A stretch of DNA of 64,000 bases from Vibrio atypicus (GCF_009811315.1 NZ_BLID01000001.1:62001-126000); one strand, 5' to 3'. Shown: positions 46,944 to 56,148, counted from the stretch's first letter. A program made the numbers and translations. The notes: generated by a model from the letters alone, not told the origin.

Positions 46944-47930
46944 TTATCTCATAGATGCGGCTTGTTCGAATGGTTGACTAAAGAACACGTCTCTGAAGTC
47001 TGGCGTAGTACCAGATACCAACCCATTCTCACTGGCCCATCTAGCTTGAAACTGCAAATTAGACAGTAAAGAATTACCCAGCGATAGCCGAAAAACGTAG
47101 TCTCCCCATAGCCAATCTACCTCGCTTACCGAGATGTCTAATCGCTTGGCTACGATGGTTTGTGCCTGTTCTGGGTTGTCATTAATCCAATCAATTGCCT
47201 CTTTTAGAGCCATTAAAAGACGTTGAGGTTCGTTGTTGGCAAATTCCAAATATGGGCGCGTGGAAAGTAAGTTAAAAGAGAGCTGATAAATGCCACGTGT
47301 TCCGAGGTTTTTCACTTCCGCGGCAGAGAGAAGATTTGCTTGATAGCCCATTGGTTCCCAAGCCGAAATCGCATCAACTCGATAGGAGAGTAGCGCCGGG
47401 ACCAATTCATGTGGCTCCATATAGATTTTGCTAACGAGTAGTTCTTTAAGATCGTTAGCAAGCAGAACTGAATCAAAATAGAACTCGCTCGCGCTGCCTT
47501 TCACGATACCAACTCGTTTTCCTCCCAATCCATTGACTGCATCAATATTATTTGGGCTTAACGTGAGAAGCTTTAGGTCATTATCCGATTCCACAAAACT
47601 GACCAGTAACGCCAAGTCATCGCGGGCATGGCTCTGGAACATCACCACAGACTCAGATGCAGATGCATAGTCAACATCACCATCCAGCATTAGTTGAGTA
47701 CAAGCCTTACCTGTCACACATGGAAACAGACGGACATCAAGCGCATACTTTTCAAATAGTTTTAACTTTTCTGCGATCAAAAAAGGAGAAGAAATAGGGG
47801 TTAAAGATATGCCGACTCGTACATTGGACACCTCTCCCTTTTCTTTGTTAAAGAAATAGTAAGTGATAGTGCCTAACATAAATAGGCACAGTGAACTTAA
47901 CCAAAAGCCTCTGCGTTGAAATACCGGCAT
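46944..47930 (-). CDS. Anchored ABC-type substrate-binding protein (NMT1/THI5-like) paired with a cyclase
   Basis: 328 residues. An N-terminal signal/anchor (GFWLSSLCLFMLGTITYYFF) then an NMT1-like fold: VGISLTPISSPFLIAEKL, DVDYASASESVVMFQ, LGGKRVGIVKGSASEFYFD and VDAISAWEPMGYQ. Family members bind pyrimidines, taurine, nitrate or similar ligands. No permease or ATPase gene is nearby; the immediate downstream gene is a diguanylate cyclase, suggesting that ligand binding is relayed to c-di-GMP synthesis rather than to import (inference). Confidence 0.88.
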   Translation of the reverse strand: MPVFQRRGFWLSSLCLFMLGTITYYFFNKEKGEVSNVRVGISLTPISSPFLIAEKLKLFEKYALDVRLFPCVTGKACTQLMLDGDVDYASASESVVMFQSHARDDLALLVSFVESDNDLKLLTLSPNNIDAVNGLGGKRVGIVKGSASEFYFDSVLLANDLKELLVSKIYMEPHELVPALLSYRVDAISAWEPMGYQANLLSAAEVKNLGTRGIYQLSFNLLSTRPYLEFANNEPQRLLMALKEAIDWINDNPEQAQTIVAKRLDISVSEVDWLWGDYVFRLSLGNSLLSNLQFQARWASENGLVSGTTPDFRDVFFSQPFEQAASMR

Positions 47931-48093
47931 TACCCATACTCTTTATATATATTATACCTAGCTTACATTACCTTAGACTATGATTAAGGTTGCACACATG
48001 AAATCACATTGTAATGAAGAGATGAGGGGGGCCAATTGCTCCAAACGTGTAGGGGATCACAGATTCTTGTGTTATTGAGTTGTTTAAAACACC

Positions 48094-48124
48094 TGTCCAT
48101 CAATCACCAAGCAATTAATGGACA
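48094..48124 (-). terminator. Inverted repeat downstream of the qnr-like gene, weak terminator
   Basis: TGTCCAT (48094-48100) and ATGGACA (48118-48124) are perfect inverted copies, 17-base loop. Read leftward they are followed by GGTGTTTT. It lies 33 bases past the stop of the minus-strand gene. Confidence 0.4.
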
Positions 48125-48156
48125 AGATATAGAGATTATTAAATCTCATCGTTCTT

Positions 48157-48807
48157 TTAGATAACGATCAAACCAAAACTTGCGAGTAGTTGCTCTTGTT
48201 GCCAGTCGCAGATTTTTGCTCCATGCAAAGAAACTCTTCTTAAATCGACTCCCTCTAAATCAATATGAGCCAAGTTACACTCTTCAAAGTTCGCCGTTTG
48301 CCATTGCTCTGCACTGAATTCCCCACTCGATAAGTCAGCACCTTTAAAATTCACCCCATAAAGGTGCGCGCCATTCCAGCGATTCTCAAACAGCTCACAC
48401 TTTTCTAGCAATGCACGTTCGAAATTCGAATAGGATAAATTGCAACCCGTTATATAAGCAGAACAAAAATACGCTTTGTGGCTTATCCTGTTCGCAAAGT
48501 TAGCACGTTGGAAGTTGGCCCCTTTTAAGTCACACTGACGAAACTCAATACCAAAACAGTCCGCCCCAACAAACTGAGCCATCGCTATATTACAATTAGT
48601 AAAGCTCGCATCTTTTAAGTTAGCGTGCTGGAAGCTGCAACCTTCTAACGCTCTAGGTTCAATAAACTTACAATCTATAAATTTTGCATCTCTTAAATCT
48701 GCTCGGTCAAAACTGCAATGATAGAATTGGCAGTTTTCAAAGACTTGCTGTTGAAAGTCTCGATGTGAAAAGTCTTCGCCATGGTAGGTTGTATTCGAAT
48801 TAATCAT
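48157..48807 (-). CDS. qnr: Qnr-family pentapeptide repeat protein
   Basis: 216 residues from ATG 48807, which has AGGAGGG 4-5 bases upstream; 216-218 is the exact Qnr length. The A(D/N)LxN-type pentapeptides run throughout: FDRADLRDAKF, CDLKGANFQRANF, FCSAYITGCNLSYSNFERAL; the family signatures GADCFGIEFRQCDLKGANF and the end GAKICDWQQEQLLASFGLIV match Qnr closely, including QnrVC types. Qnr proteins mimic DNA and protect gyrase and topoisomerase IV from quinolones. Chromosomal versions are native to vibrios. I saw no LexA box. Confidence 0.9.
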   Translation of the reverse strand: MINSNTTYHGEDFSHRDFQQQVFENCQFYHCSFDRADLRDAKFIDCKFIEPRALEGCSFQHANLKDASFTNCNIAMAQFVGADCFGIEFRQCDLKGANFQRANFANRISHKAYFCSAYITGCNLSYSNFERALLEKCELFENRWNGAHLYGVNFKGADLSSGEFSAEQWQTANFEECNLAHIDLEGVDLRRVSLHGAKICDWQQEQLLASFGLIVI

Positions 48808-49130
48808 GGTCCCTCCTGTCGAACGAGACAATAACACCCTAAGCCATTGTTTTTCCACAAATATAAACCCTTAAAAACCAACAACTTAAAACCCCTCCAA
48901 ATCGCCAATTTAAGCCACCAAACAAGCGCTCTAACACCTCTATTTTTAAACATTCGAACGCGTCTACCTGAAAAATAATTTCAAACAGTGGAAAGGCGGT
49001 TTTTACAACCTTCTTCGCTGCATTTTATTTTTTTGAAAAAACATACGAAAAGCGTCATTTCAACCTACCCCATTGCGTATTTAATGGGTTTTGGTTTAAT
49101 AGCGATGTTGAACAATTAACGAGTACCACA
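48808..49130. other. Noncoding divergent region between qnr and msrA
   Basis: 323 bases without a gene. It carries divergent promoters. A small inverted repeat CCCATT-N8-AATGGG (49069-49088) lies about 40 bases before the msrA start. No LexA-type operator was seen. Confidence 0.3.
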
Positions 49131-49607
49131 ATGCAAGAGATCTATTTAGCCGGAGGTTGTCTTTGGGGAGTTCAAGAATTTCTGCGCCACTTACCAGGAG
49201 TTAGCTCAACTCAAGCTGGCCGAGCGAATGGCAAAAACCGAGATACAAGCGGATACTATGATGGTTACGCTGAATGCGTGAAGGTGACATTTGACCCGCA
49301 GCTTGTTTCTGTCGAACAACTAATCGACTACCTTTTTGAGATCATCGATCCTTATAGTATTAATCAACAAGGTGAAGACATTGGCGAAAAATATCGCACA
49401 GGTATATATAGCCAAGACGAAGCGCACCTACATCTAGCGAGAAACTACATTGACGCTCGGCCGGACAAACACAAAGTCATGGTAGAAGTCAGACAACTCT
49501 CTAACTATGTGAAAAGTGATGATGAGCACCAAGACCGATTAACCCGATTCCCAGGCGATTACTGCCATATACCAATTGATTTACTTCATAAATATCGTCA
49601 AGTATAG
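49131..49607 (+). CDS. msrA: Peptide methionine-S-sulfoxide reductase, short MsrA
   Basis: 158 residues; short of E. coli MsrA because it lacks the N-terminal extension and much of the C-terminus. MQEIYLAGGCLWGVQEFLRH carries the catalytic Cys10, but the usual GCFWG reads GCLWG. YYDGYAECVKVTFDP and KYRTGIYSQDEAH match the family, while the C-terminal resolving cysteines are reduced. It should repair S-methionine sulfoxide. The Phe-to-Leu change borders the active site and its effect is unknown. Confidence 0.88.
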   Translation: MQEIYLAGGCLWGVQEFLRHLPGVSSTQAGRANGKNRDTSGYYDGYAECVKVTFDPQLVSVEQLIDYLFEIIDPYSINQQGEDIGEKYRTGIYSQDEAHLHLARNYIDARPDKHKVMVEVRQLSNYVKSDDEHQDRLTRFPGDYCHIPIDLLHKYRQV

Positions 49608-49713
49608 TTGCGTGTTGCCACCCATTAACTCAAGCGGTATTGTGGAGATCGACAGCAGAGAATTCGATAACATCGAATAAGCCAAATCAGTGGATGAGAT
49701 GCAAAGGTAGCTA

Positions 49714-50589
49714 ATGTTTGAACAAGTAGTAGGGATACTCTTTCCAGTCTTCGCCTTAGTCATTGTCGGCTTTTCTGTTGGACGATGGTTGAAACCAGAC
49801 TTTCGACCAATCAATCGAATTAACATGGATACCTTTACCCCAGCTTTGGTCTTTTCCTCTTTGGTATCCATGCCGCTAGATACTAAACAGTTACCATTGC
49901 TGTCTGCGTCTTTAATCGCCGTGTTGTTACCTGGTGCAATAATGTTAGTTTGGTGTCGCATATCTGGGCTTAACTTTAAGGCTTGGGCTCCACCGCACAT
50001 GTTTCGCAATAGCGGAAACTTAGCGATTCCACTCTTCACCTACACCTTTGGAGACACGGCTCTCGCGCCCGCAGTATTATTATTCGTTGTTTCTGCATGC
50101 ATTCATATCAGTTTGGGGCTCGCGCTACTAAGTGATGGAAACCCATTCAAACAGATTATTAGAATGCCCATTTTTCTTGCCGCTGTAGGTGCACTGGCTC
50201 TTAACTTGTCTAGTATTGGGGTTTGGAAACCGCTGTACGATGCGACGGCTCTTCTTGGGCAAGCAGCAGTGCCCGTAATGTTACTCTCACTGGGTGCGCA
50301 AATGTGTAATATGCGTTTAAGTGGATTAAGAGTCGGGGTTTGGTGCACTCTACAATCTTTAGTTACAGGTGCGATTTCATTTGCTCTGATTTACTGGTTG
50401 ATTCCACTTCCCACAATGCAACTGCAAATGATGGTATTGTTTACTATGCTTCCCCCAGCTGTCATGAACTACTTGTTTGCTGAACGCTTCAATGTTGAAC
50501 CAGTTAAAGTGGCCTCTATGGTGTTGTTTGGCAACTTTTTTAGCCTACTCACTTTACCCATGCTGCTCGCTTTCGCTTTATCACTCTGA
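49714..50589 (+). CDS. AEC-family transporter
   Basis: 291 residues with about 8-10 helices: VVGILFPVFALVIVGFSVGR, TFTPALVFSSLVSMP and RNSGNLAIPLFTYTFG are typical of auxin-efflux-carrier-like permeases (AEC, membrane transport protein family), and PPAVMNYLFAERF marks the C-terminal half. Substrate unknown; malonate, malate or peptide export occur in relatives. Overlaps the 3' end of soxR by 9 bases. Confidence 0.9.
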   Translation: MFEQVVGILFPVFALVIVGFSVGRWLKPDFRPINRINMDTFTPALVFSSLVSMPLDTKQLPLLSASLIAVLLPGAIMLVWCRISGLNFKAWAPPHMFRNSGNLAIPLFTYTFGDTALAPAVLLFVVSACIHISLGLALLSDGNPFKQIIRMPIFLAAVGALALNLSSIGVWKPLYDATALLGQAAVPVMLLSLGAQMCNMRLSGLRVGVWCTLQSLVTGAISFALIYWLIPLPTMQLQMMVLFTMLPPAVMNYLFAERFNVEPVKVASMVLFGNFFSLLTLPMLLAFALSL

Positions 50590-51027
50590 CCACTCTTCTG
50601 GATCCGTCAGCATAGTTTTACCCTCAAATTTTTCAGCGCGAATATCTTGAGGGTTGTAGATAGCACAGGATTTCATCGATAGACATCCACAACCAATGCA
50701 ACTTCCGAGGTCTTCTTGGAGTGCTTTAAGCTGTAATATTCGATGTTCCAACATGGCCTTCCAACCCGAAGCCATCTGTTCCCATTCATCTTTATCAGGA
50801 GCTTGGTGCTTAGGCAAGTGAGCCAATGATTGCGCGATTTCTTCCAAAGTTAAGCCCACTTCTTGCGCTGCTTTTATCACGGCAATTCTTCTTAGAACAC
50901 TCCTATCATAGCGCCTCTGGTTACCTTGATTCCGCCAGCTAGAGATCAACCCTCTTTGTTCATAGAAATGCAATGCGGATACTTTGACTCCAGCTCGTTT
51001 TGCGACTTCACCAACACTCATCTCCAT
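50581..51027 (-). CDS. soxR: Redox-sensing transcriptional activator SoxR
   Basis: 148 residues, MerR family. N-terminal HTH: SVGEVAKRAGVKVSALHFYE and RYDRSVLRRIAVIKAAQEVG; the [2Fe-2S] site CIGCGCLSMKSC has all four cysteines in the SoxR spacing. It activates transcription when the cluster is oxidised by redox-cycling agents. A SoxR box lies in its own promoter, consistent with autoactivation. AAGGA precedes the start. soxS is not here, as is usual outside enterics. Confidence 0.97.
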   Translation of the reverse strand: MEMSVGEVAKRAGVKVSALHFYEQRGLISSWRNQGNQRRYDRSVLRRIAVIKAAQEVGLTLEEIAQSLAHLPKHQAPDKDEWEQMASGWKAMLEHRILQLKALQEDLGSCIGCGCLSMKSCAIYNPQDIRAEKFEGKTMLTDPEEWSE

Positions 51028-51049
51028 AAATACATCCTTATATTCTTTT

Positions 51050-51080
51050 ATTTAAAACCTCAAGCTAACTTAGGGTTTAG
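51050..51080 (-). promoter_or_regulatory. soxR promoter with SoxR box
   Basis: CCCTAAGTTAGCTTGAGG (minus strand of 51058-51075) matches 15 of 18 bases of the classical SoxR box CCTCAAGTTAACTTGAGG. Read on the minus strand, TAAACC and TAAATA flank a 19-bp spacer, the lengthened spacer that SoxR-type activators need. It points at soxR itself. Confidence 0.75.
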
Positions 51081-51107
51081 CATAGCGCGATTATTGTGCC
51101 TGAGCAC

Positions 51108-51142
51108 TACCCCTAAGGAGTATCAGCCATAAGTTAGGGGTA
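51108..51142. repeat. Perfect inverted repeat between soxR and HD-GYP genes
   Basis: TACCCCTAA (51108-51116) and TTAGGGGTA (51134-51142) are perfect inverted copies, 17 bases apart, 84 bases before the HD-GYP start. Possible operator or RNA hairpin; no T-tract. Regulator unknown. Confidence 0.5.
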
Positions 51143-51225
51143 ACTCACACCTTTGTATTACCGAAAGATAATATAAGTCCTAAACTATATTTGTAAGCCC
51201 ACATATAGCACCAAGGAATGTGATT

Positions 51226-52500
51226 ATGGAAGCCGTTCGCCCCTATCAAGATATTGAGTTCTCTGTAGACCTCAAACATGCACTCATATGGGTTGCTCGC
51301 GCCTTAGATTACGTGGGTGTTGATGATATCCATCATAACCATCGTGTGGCTTACATCAGTTATGAATGCGCTAAAATACTCAAATGGGATATCAAAAAAC
51401 AAGAGTTCTGTTTCTTTGCCGGATTGATCCATGACTGCGGCGTATCTCAAACTCAAGAACACACTAATCTCGTCAGCCACTTTAAACCCGACGATCCGAG
51501 TATTCACTGCATTCATGGCTATGAAGAACTCAACAAATGCAAAGTGTTGTCTCGTTTTTCCAACATCATCCGTCACCATCATACGGCTTGGGATATTCTT
51601 CAGGGGTTGCAGCTTTCAATCTTCGAAAAAGATATCGCAGCCCTTATCTTCATCGCAGATAGGCTCGACGTATTGCGAGCTCGAAACATGGACAACGAAC
51701 ACAGTGATCTCATCACATTGAAAAAGCGGAGCATCACTGAGCAACTCAATGAATACAAAGGTACCCTTTTTCGGCCAGAGTATGTCGATGCAATGTGTAA
51801 GCTAACCAGTCGTGATGGCTTTTGGTTTTCAATGGAGCCAGAGAATATTGAATCCATTCCGCTGTCATTTACTCATCTCGAGTGGCTTCAAGAAGACTTA
51901 ACCATTCAGAACCTTACAGAACTGGGGCTCTTCATAGCACGCATAGTCGATGCAAAAAGCCCGTTTACCTTTCAGCACTCCATTAAAGTCGCCCAATTGT
52001 GCCGCTTTCTTGCAACTAAGTTAAAGTTGCCAACACAAACAACCCAACAACTCTATGTTGCAGGATTAGTGCATGACATTGGGAAGCTACGTACTCCGGA
52101 TGAGATTTTACATAAGCAAGGCAGCTTAACGAAAGAAGAGTACACCAGAATTCGACGCCATACGATTGATACCGAAATTGCGCTAAAAATGGTTTTCCCT
52201 GGTTCTAAAATTGGTGAGTGGGCGACCAATCATCATGAGCGTTTGGATGGCAGTGGGTACCCGAATAACAAGCAAGCTTTAGATCTAGACACTCCGTCAC
52301 GAATCATTGCAATTGTTGATGTATTCCAAGCCCTTTCACAAGACCGGCCATACCGAAGTCGTCTATCGAAAGACGAAATCGTTGAAATCATGTATCCCAT
52401 GGTAAAACGCAATGAACTTGATAAAGATATTTACCACTGCTTAGAAGTTAATCTCGAGGAGTGCTACCAACTTTCAACGGATTTGTCGGCGAGCTATTAA
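51226..52500 (+). CDS. Tandem HD / HD-GYP phosphodiesterase
   Basis: 424 residues from ATG 51226 (AAGGA 8 bases upstream; the earlier GTG is too close). Two HD domains: an N-terminal one (about 20-200) with FAGLIHDCGVS and RHHHTAWD, and a C-terminal HD-GYP (about 230-410) with VHDIGKLRTPDEIL, HHERLDGSGYP. Tandem architecture with a degenerate first unit resembles V. cholerae V-cGAP3, a 3'3'-cGAMP phosphodiesterase; substrate assignment is inference. A chemoreceptor gene follows 39 bases on. Confidence 0.9.
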   Translation: MEAVRPYQDIEFSVDLKHALIWVARALDYVGVDDIHHNHRVAYISYECAKILKWDIKKQEFCFFAGLIHDCGVSQTQEHTNLVSHFKPDDPSIHCIHGYEELNKCKVLSRFSNIIRHHHTAWDILQGLQLSIFEKDIAALIFIADRLDVLRARNMDNEHSDLITLKKRSITEQLNEYKGTLFRPEYVDAMCKLTSRDGFWFSMEPENIESIPLSFTHLEWLQEDLTIQNLTELGLFIARIVDAKSPFTFQHSIKVAQLCRFLATKLKLPTQTTQQLYVAGLVHDIGKLRTPDEILHKQGSLTKEEYTRIRRHTIDTEIALKMVFPGSKIGEWATNHHERLDGSGYPNNKQALDLDTPSRIIAIVDVFQALSQDRPYRSRLSKDEIVEIMYPMVKRNELDKDIYHCLEVNLEECYQLSTDLSASY

Positions 52501-52539
52501 TTAATACACTGGTTCATTATCACTACTGACGAGGTGGTC

Positions 52540-54132
52540 ATGTTTACAAACATAATTGGAAGAATCATCACGCTCAATTCAACGCAGTGGCTCCCAGTAC
52601 TCATCATCATAACGCTGCCATTAAGTCTCTATTTAGTTGCAATTGATGCGTGGATAGCATTGGCGATATTTATTGCTTACCTTATCGCTTTTACAGTGCT
52701 CATCGGTTCAATGACCGCCATGCTACAGAAGATAAAAATAGCAGCGACGCACCTTTCTGAAGGCGAATTAACCGAACGAATTCATACAGAGGATGCCGCT
52801 ACGCAGCCTATCTATCGAATCATGAATCGAATCGGTGAAGATATTTCTCGCACGATTAATGCTCTAGGGAAATCCACCAGTCGATTACTCGATGTCGCTG
52901 ATACTGTCCAACAAGACTCTGAGCAATCTAAACAAGGAGCTATCGGACAAAAGCAAGATGTCGACAAAGCGAAAGTCGTTATATCAGAGCTTTCATCCGT
53001 CACCTCCCAAGTATCAGAATACTGCGAATCAACCGCGACTCTTGCCGATCAAGCAAAGCGACAAGCAGACCAAGGCGGGAGAGACATGGTCGACCTAGAG
53101 AATGCTTTAGATAATGCCAGCCAGCATATCGACAACTCAAACACCCACTTTGAGTCGCTTGTTGAAGAAACCGCTCAAATCAACCAAGTTATGGAAACAA
53201 TCAGTAGTATTGCTGATCAAACGAACCTCTTAGCACTAAACGCCGCAATAGAAAGTGCTAGGGCTGGCGAACAAGGCCGCGGGTTTGCAGTCGTCGCAGA
53301 TGAAGTTCGATCACTAGCAATGCGAACACAAGAAGCAACAGAAGAGATTCGAACCAAGATTACCAATCTGCAGTCGAAAACAGATGATGTCATGGCAACG
53401 ATGGCAGAAAACAAAAACAGCATGGCGCGCTCACTCACCATAGCTTCCACAGCGGAAGAGACATTTAAAACGCTGAATGGCCAAATTGAAGAGATTCAAG
53501 CCTTTGGCCGTCATATCGCAGAGTCATCAGAGCAACAAATCACTCAAACCAATACCTTGGACGACTGTTTACAGCTCATCGCTAGCGAGTCAGACAATAA
53601 TGTGAAATCGACACAAGAGACCCTCATTGCAAGTATCACAGTAAGAAACCTGTCCGGTGAAATAGACTCCCTACTCCACCGCTTTGCTACCGATACACGC
53701 CAAATCGAACAAGAAAGCGCACGCCGAGACAAGTTAATGGAATGGAGCGATTCACTGGATATCGGTATTGACGAGATCAACCGACAGCACCAAACCTTGC
53801 TCCATTTAGTCAATGAGCTCTACCACTTGCTTAACCATAATTATGGGCTCAACTCCATTAAGCGCGTCGTACAAGGTTTAATCGATTACACTGCAAACCA
53901 CTTTACTTACGAGGAGACCCTCTTCGATCAAATTGACTATAGCCAAGCTCAACACCACAGAGAAAAACATCAACATTTAGTTCAAGAAGTCCTAGAGTTT
54001 CAAAAGCGTGTTGAACGTGGTGAAGAGATAGGTGATGAACTGATGAGCTTTTTAAAAAATTGGCTAACTCAACACATTATGCGAGAAGACAAAGCTTACT
54101 CCGAAGAATTCAAAAGTGGCGGGCTCAATTAA
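52540..54132 (+). CDS. Methyl-accepting chemotaxis protein with C-terminal hemerythrin domain
   Basis: 530 residues from ATG 52540 (GAGG 5 bases upstream). A two-helix membrane hairpin (about 15-60) with no periplasmic sensor, HAMP (about 62-115), signalling helices with the tip [20 protein letters not shown], and a bacteriohemerythrin domain (about 405-525). Its diiron ligands are all present: NRQH, NHFTYEE, HREKH and HIMRED. It probably couples an oxygen or redox signal, sensed by the C-terminal domain, to chemotaxis. Follows an HD-GYP gene. Confidence 0.94.
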   Translation: MFTNIIGRIITLNSTQWLPVLIIITLPLSLYLVAIDAWIALAIFIAYLIAFTVLIGSMTAMLQKIKIAATHLSEGELTERIHTEDAATQPIYRIMNRIGEDISRTINALGKSTSRLLDVADTVQQDSEQSKQGAIGQKQDVDKAKVVISELSSVTSQVSEYCESTATLADQAKRQADQGGRDMVDLENALDNASQHIDNSNTHFESLVEETAQINQVMETISSIADQTNLLALNAAIESARAGEQGRGFAVVADEVRSLAMRTQEATEEIRTKITNLQSKTDDVMATMAENKNSMARSLTIASTAEETFKTLNGQIEEIQAFGRHIAESSEQQITQTNTLDDCLQLIASESDNNVKSTQETLIASITVRNLSGEIDSLLHRFATDTRQIEQESARRDKLMEWSDSLDIGIDEINRQHQTLLHLVNELYHLLNHNYGLNSIKRVVQGLIDYTANHFTYEETLFDQIDYSQAQHHREKHQHLVQEVLEFQKRVERGEEIGDELMSFLKNWLTQHIMREDKAYSEEFKSGGLN

Positions 54133-54137
54133 CGTTA

Positions 54138-54170
54138 GAAGAGGCACATTCGCTAATAGTGCGCCTCTTC
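54138..54170. terminator. Terminator hairpin between convergent MCP and kinase genes
   Basis: GAAGAGGC (54138-54145) and GCCTCTTC (54163-54170) with an inner CAC/GTG pair. Sits between two convergent stops; T-tract weak. Confidence 0.7.
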
Positions 54171-54181
54171 CTAAATCATCG

Positions 54182-55420
54182 TTAATCAAACAAGACAGAA
54201 GCTATAAATTTACTGCCATCGTCTTGCTGCTCAAAAACCCATCCCATACGCTCGCAAATCCGCTCAACGATAACTAGCCCACAACCGTAACCTGCATTAT
54301 ACGTTTCATTGCCATCGTGGCGATTGGTGATCAATAGCTGCTTACCTTGAATGGAAACTTCAATATCCGCCACGCTGTAACTAAAAGCATTCTTAATTAG
54401 GTTATTAATCACGATAGTGACAAAACTCTCGGGAGCACGGACAGTGGCCGCTGCCGATTCATTCAAATGATACCCAAGACCTTGCTTTGCAAACAATAAC
54501 TCCATTTCACCCAATTGTTGTACAACCGAAACAGCCAACTCAATATCGCCATAATGATGCTCATCAATGGTCGCTTTACCTAATAAAAGAAAAGCTTCTG
54601 TTAATACACGCATCTGCTCACTCGATTGCTGTAAACGATGAATTGCTTTGAGCGCGACGGGTGGCTGATTTGGCACTTTTGCTAAAAGATCTGAAGAACC
54701 GTTAATCACCATAATGGGTGTTCTCAGTTCATGAGAAGCAAAACGGCTAAAGTCTTTTTCACGCTGAAAATAGCCTGCGATACCTCTTTTAGCATCAAGT
54801 AACGTCTGCTCAATATGGCGAGTTTCTGCATACTGTGTTTCCACAGAAAACAATGGAGCACCAGGAGACATTTGCGCTATTTTGTCTTCGATCAGAGATA
54901 AGGGTTTTGACAACGAACGGACCACATACACAGCATAAACAATCACGAATAACGAGATGAGCCCACCAACCAGCATTGTATAGTTGTGAAGCGTCCACTC
55001 ATACTCATCTAAGTAATCATCGGCATCATCTTGAAATACGATATACATGAGCCCTTTCCCGGATGGGTGCTCTAAAACAATAAAGTGCTTATCTTCTTCC
55101 ACAAGTAAGTACTCATAAAAACCGGGCTTTGTATAAACGGCCAGCCAACTAGGTACGGACTCAAAGCTAAAATAAGTCGAAAACTCTTGGCGGTTGGGCA
55201 AAATGGTTTTGTCACCATAATGCTCATAATCACTCACATAGCGAGTTGCTTCCGTATCTAGCCAGTGATGTAAACTGATCACTTCCATCTGGTTTTCAGC
55301 CAAGTAAATCACCGTCCAGAACGCGCTAAACATAACCAATGTCATCAGTCCGAAGCTAAGTTTTATCTTCCGGTAAATACTCGGATACGCGTTATGCTCT
55401 AATTCGATATCCTTTTCCAT
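54182..55420 (-). CDS. Sensor histidine kinase
   Basis: 412 residues from ATG 55420, which has GGAG 7 bases upstream inside the end of the regulator gene; a longer frame adds only that gene's overlap. Two helices (about 17-37 and 140-160) bracket a periplasmic domain, then H-box FASHELRTPIMVINGSSDLL, N-box VIVINNLIKNAFSYSV and G-box YGCGLVIVERIC. Overlaps the response regulator stop by 29 bases. Signal unknown. Confidence 0.93.
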   Translation of the reverse strand: MEKDIELEHNAYPSIYRKIKLSFGLMTLVMFSAFWTVIYLAENQMEVISLHHWLDTEATRYVSDYEHYGDKTILPNRQEFSTYFSFESVPSWLAVYTKPGFYEYLLVEEDKHFIVLEHPSGKGLMYIVFQDDADDYLDEYEWTLHNYTMLVGGLISLFVIVYAVYVVRSLSKPLSLIEDKIAQMSPGAPLFSVETQYAETRHIEQTLLDAKRGIAGYFQREKDFSRFASHELRTPIMVINGSSDLLAKVPNQPPVALKAIHRLQQSSEQMRVLTEAFLLLGKATIDEHHYGDIELAVSVVQQLGEMELLFAKQGLGYHLNESAAATVRAPESFVTIVINNLIKNAFSYSVADIEVSIQGKQLLITNRHDGNETYNAGYGCGLVIVERICERMGWVFEQQDDGSKFIASVLFD

Positions 55421-56060
55421 GGATCGTCTCCAACCTAGTCTCAGAAAAACCTTTATCCAACGCAGTACGTAAGCCATATATATGACTTCTTAACGCATCA
55501 CTGCTTGGAGACTCATCGCCCCAAACCGACTCAATCACCTCTGCTCGACTTACAATGGCTGGCGCTTTTCGCAATAGGGTCTTAAGTATTTTTAATTGTA
55601 TGCCACTGAGCTTTATCATCTGACCATCACGTTGCACTTCGTTTGTTTTAATGTTCATTTGAATATCAGCATACATAAGATTACCGATATCTTGACGAGG
55701 GCCTCGGCTTGCCAATGCGTGTAAACGAAGACTTAGCTCCTGCATTGCAAAAGGTTTCATTAAATAGTCATCACCACCGGCTTGGAACGCGGCGATTTTA
55801 TCATCAAGACCATCTTTAGCAGTTAGGAAGAGAATCGGCGTACTGCAGAACAATTCTTCTCGAAGTTTTTTTACTGCGTTAATACCGTCAAGTTTCGGCA
55901 TCATGATATCCATAATGATCACATCATAATGATTGTCGCTGACTAACTTAATCGCTGCTTCACCATGGTAAGCGCAATCAATCGTCATACCTTCAAGCTC
56001 TAGATAATCCGCAATCGTCTCAGAGACATTGTGATTATCATCAACAATTAAAATTTTCAT
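55392..56060 (-). CDS. OmpR-family response regulator
   Basis: 222 residues from ATG 56060. Receiver: ILIVDDNHNVSETIADYLEL, VIIMDIMMPKLDG (phosphoacceptor Asp), LFLTAKDG and DYLMKPFAMQEL. Winged helix C-terminus: GIQLKILKTLLRKAPAIVSRAE and SHIYGLRTALDKGFSETRLE. Adjacent kinase overlaps it. Three TTCACG direct repeats lie just upstream of its start and could be its own binding site. Confidence 0.94.
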   Translation of the reverse strand: MKILIVDDNHNVSETIADYLELEGMTIDCAYHGEAAIKLVSDNHYDVIIMDIMMPKLDGINAVKKLREELFCSTPILFLTAKDGLDDKIAAFQAGGDDYLMKPFAMQELSLRLHALASRGPRQDIGNLMYADIQMNIKTNEVQRDGQMIKLSGIQLKILKTLLRKAPAIVSRAEVIESVWGDESPSSDALRSHIYGLRTALDKGFSETRLETIHGKGYRIRA

Positions 56061-56063
56061 ATT

Positions 56064-56090
56064 TTCACGTTTCTTCACGAGTGCTTCACG
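56064..56090. promoter_or_regulatory. Three direct repeats between regulator and DUF5666 gene
   Basis: TTCACG occurs at 56064-56069, 56074-56079 and 56085-56090, at 10 and 11 bp spacing, one helical turn. OmpR/PhoB-type regulators commonly bind such tandem repeats. They lie 4 bases upstream of the regulator start and 59 bases before the divergent lipoprotein. Confidence 0.6.
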
Positions 56091-56148
56091 TTTGTGCCGC
56101 TAGGATACACCCAAAACATCCATACAATTGTCAAAAAAAGGGTCTTAG

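Noticed and set aside
48808..49130. LexA-controlled qnr promoter
   Set aside because: No CTGT-N8-ACAG type box was found in the qnr-msrA spacer.
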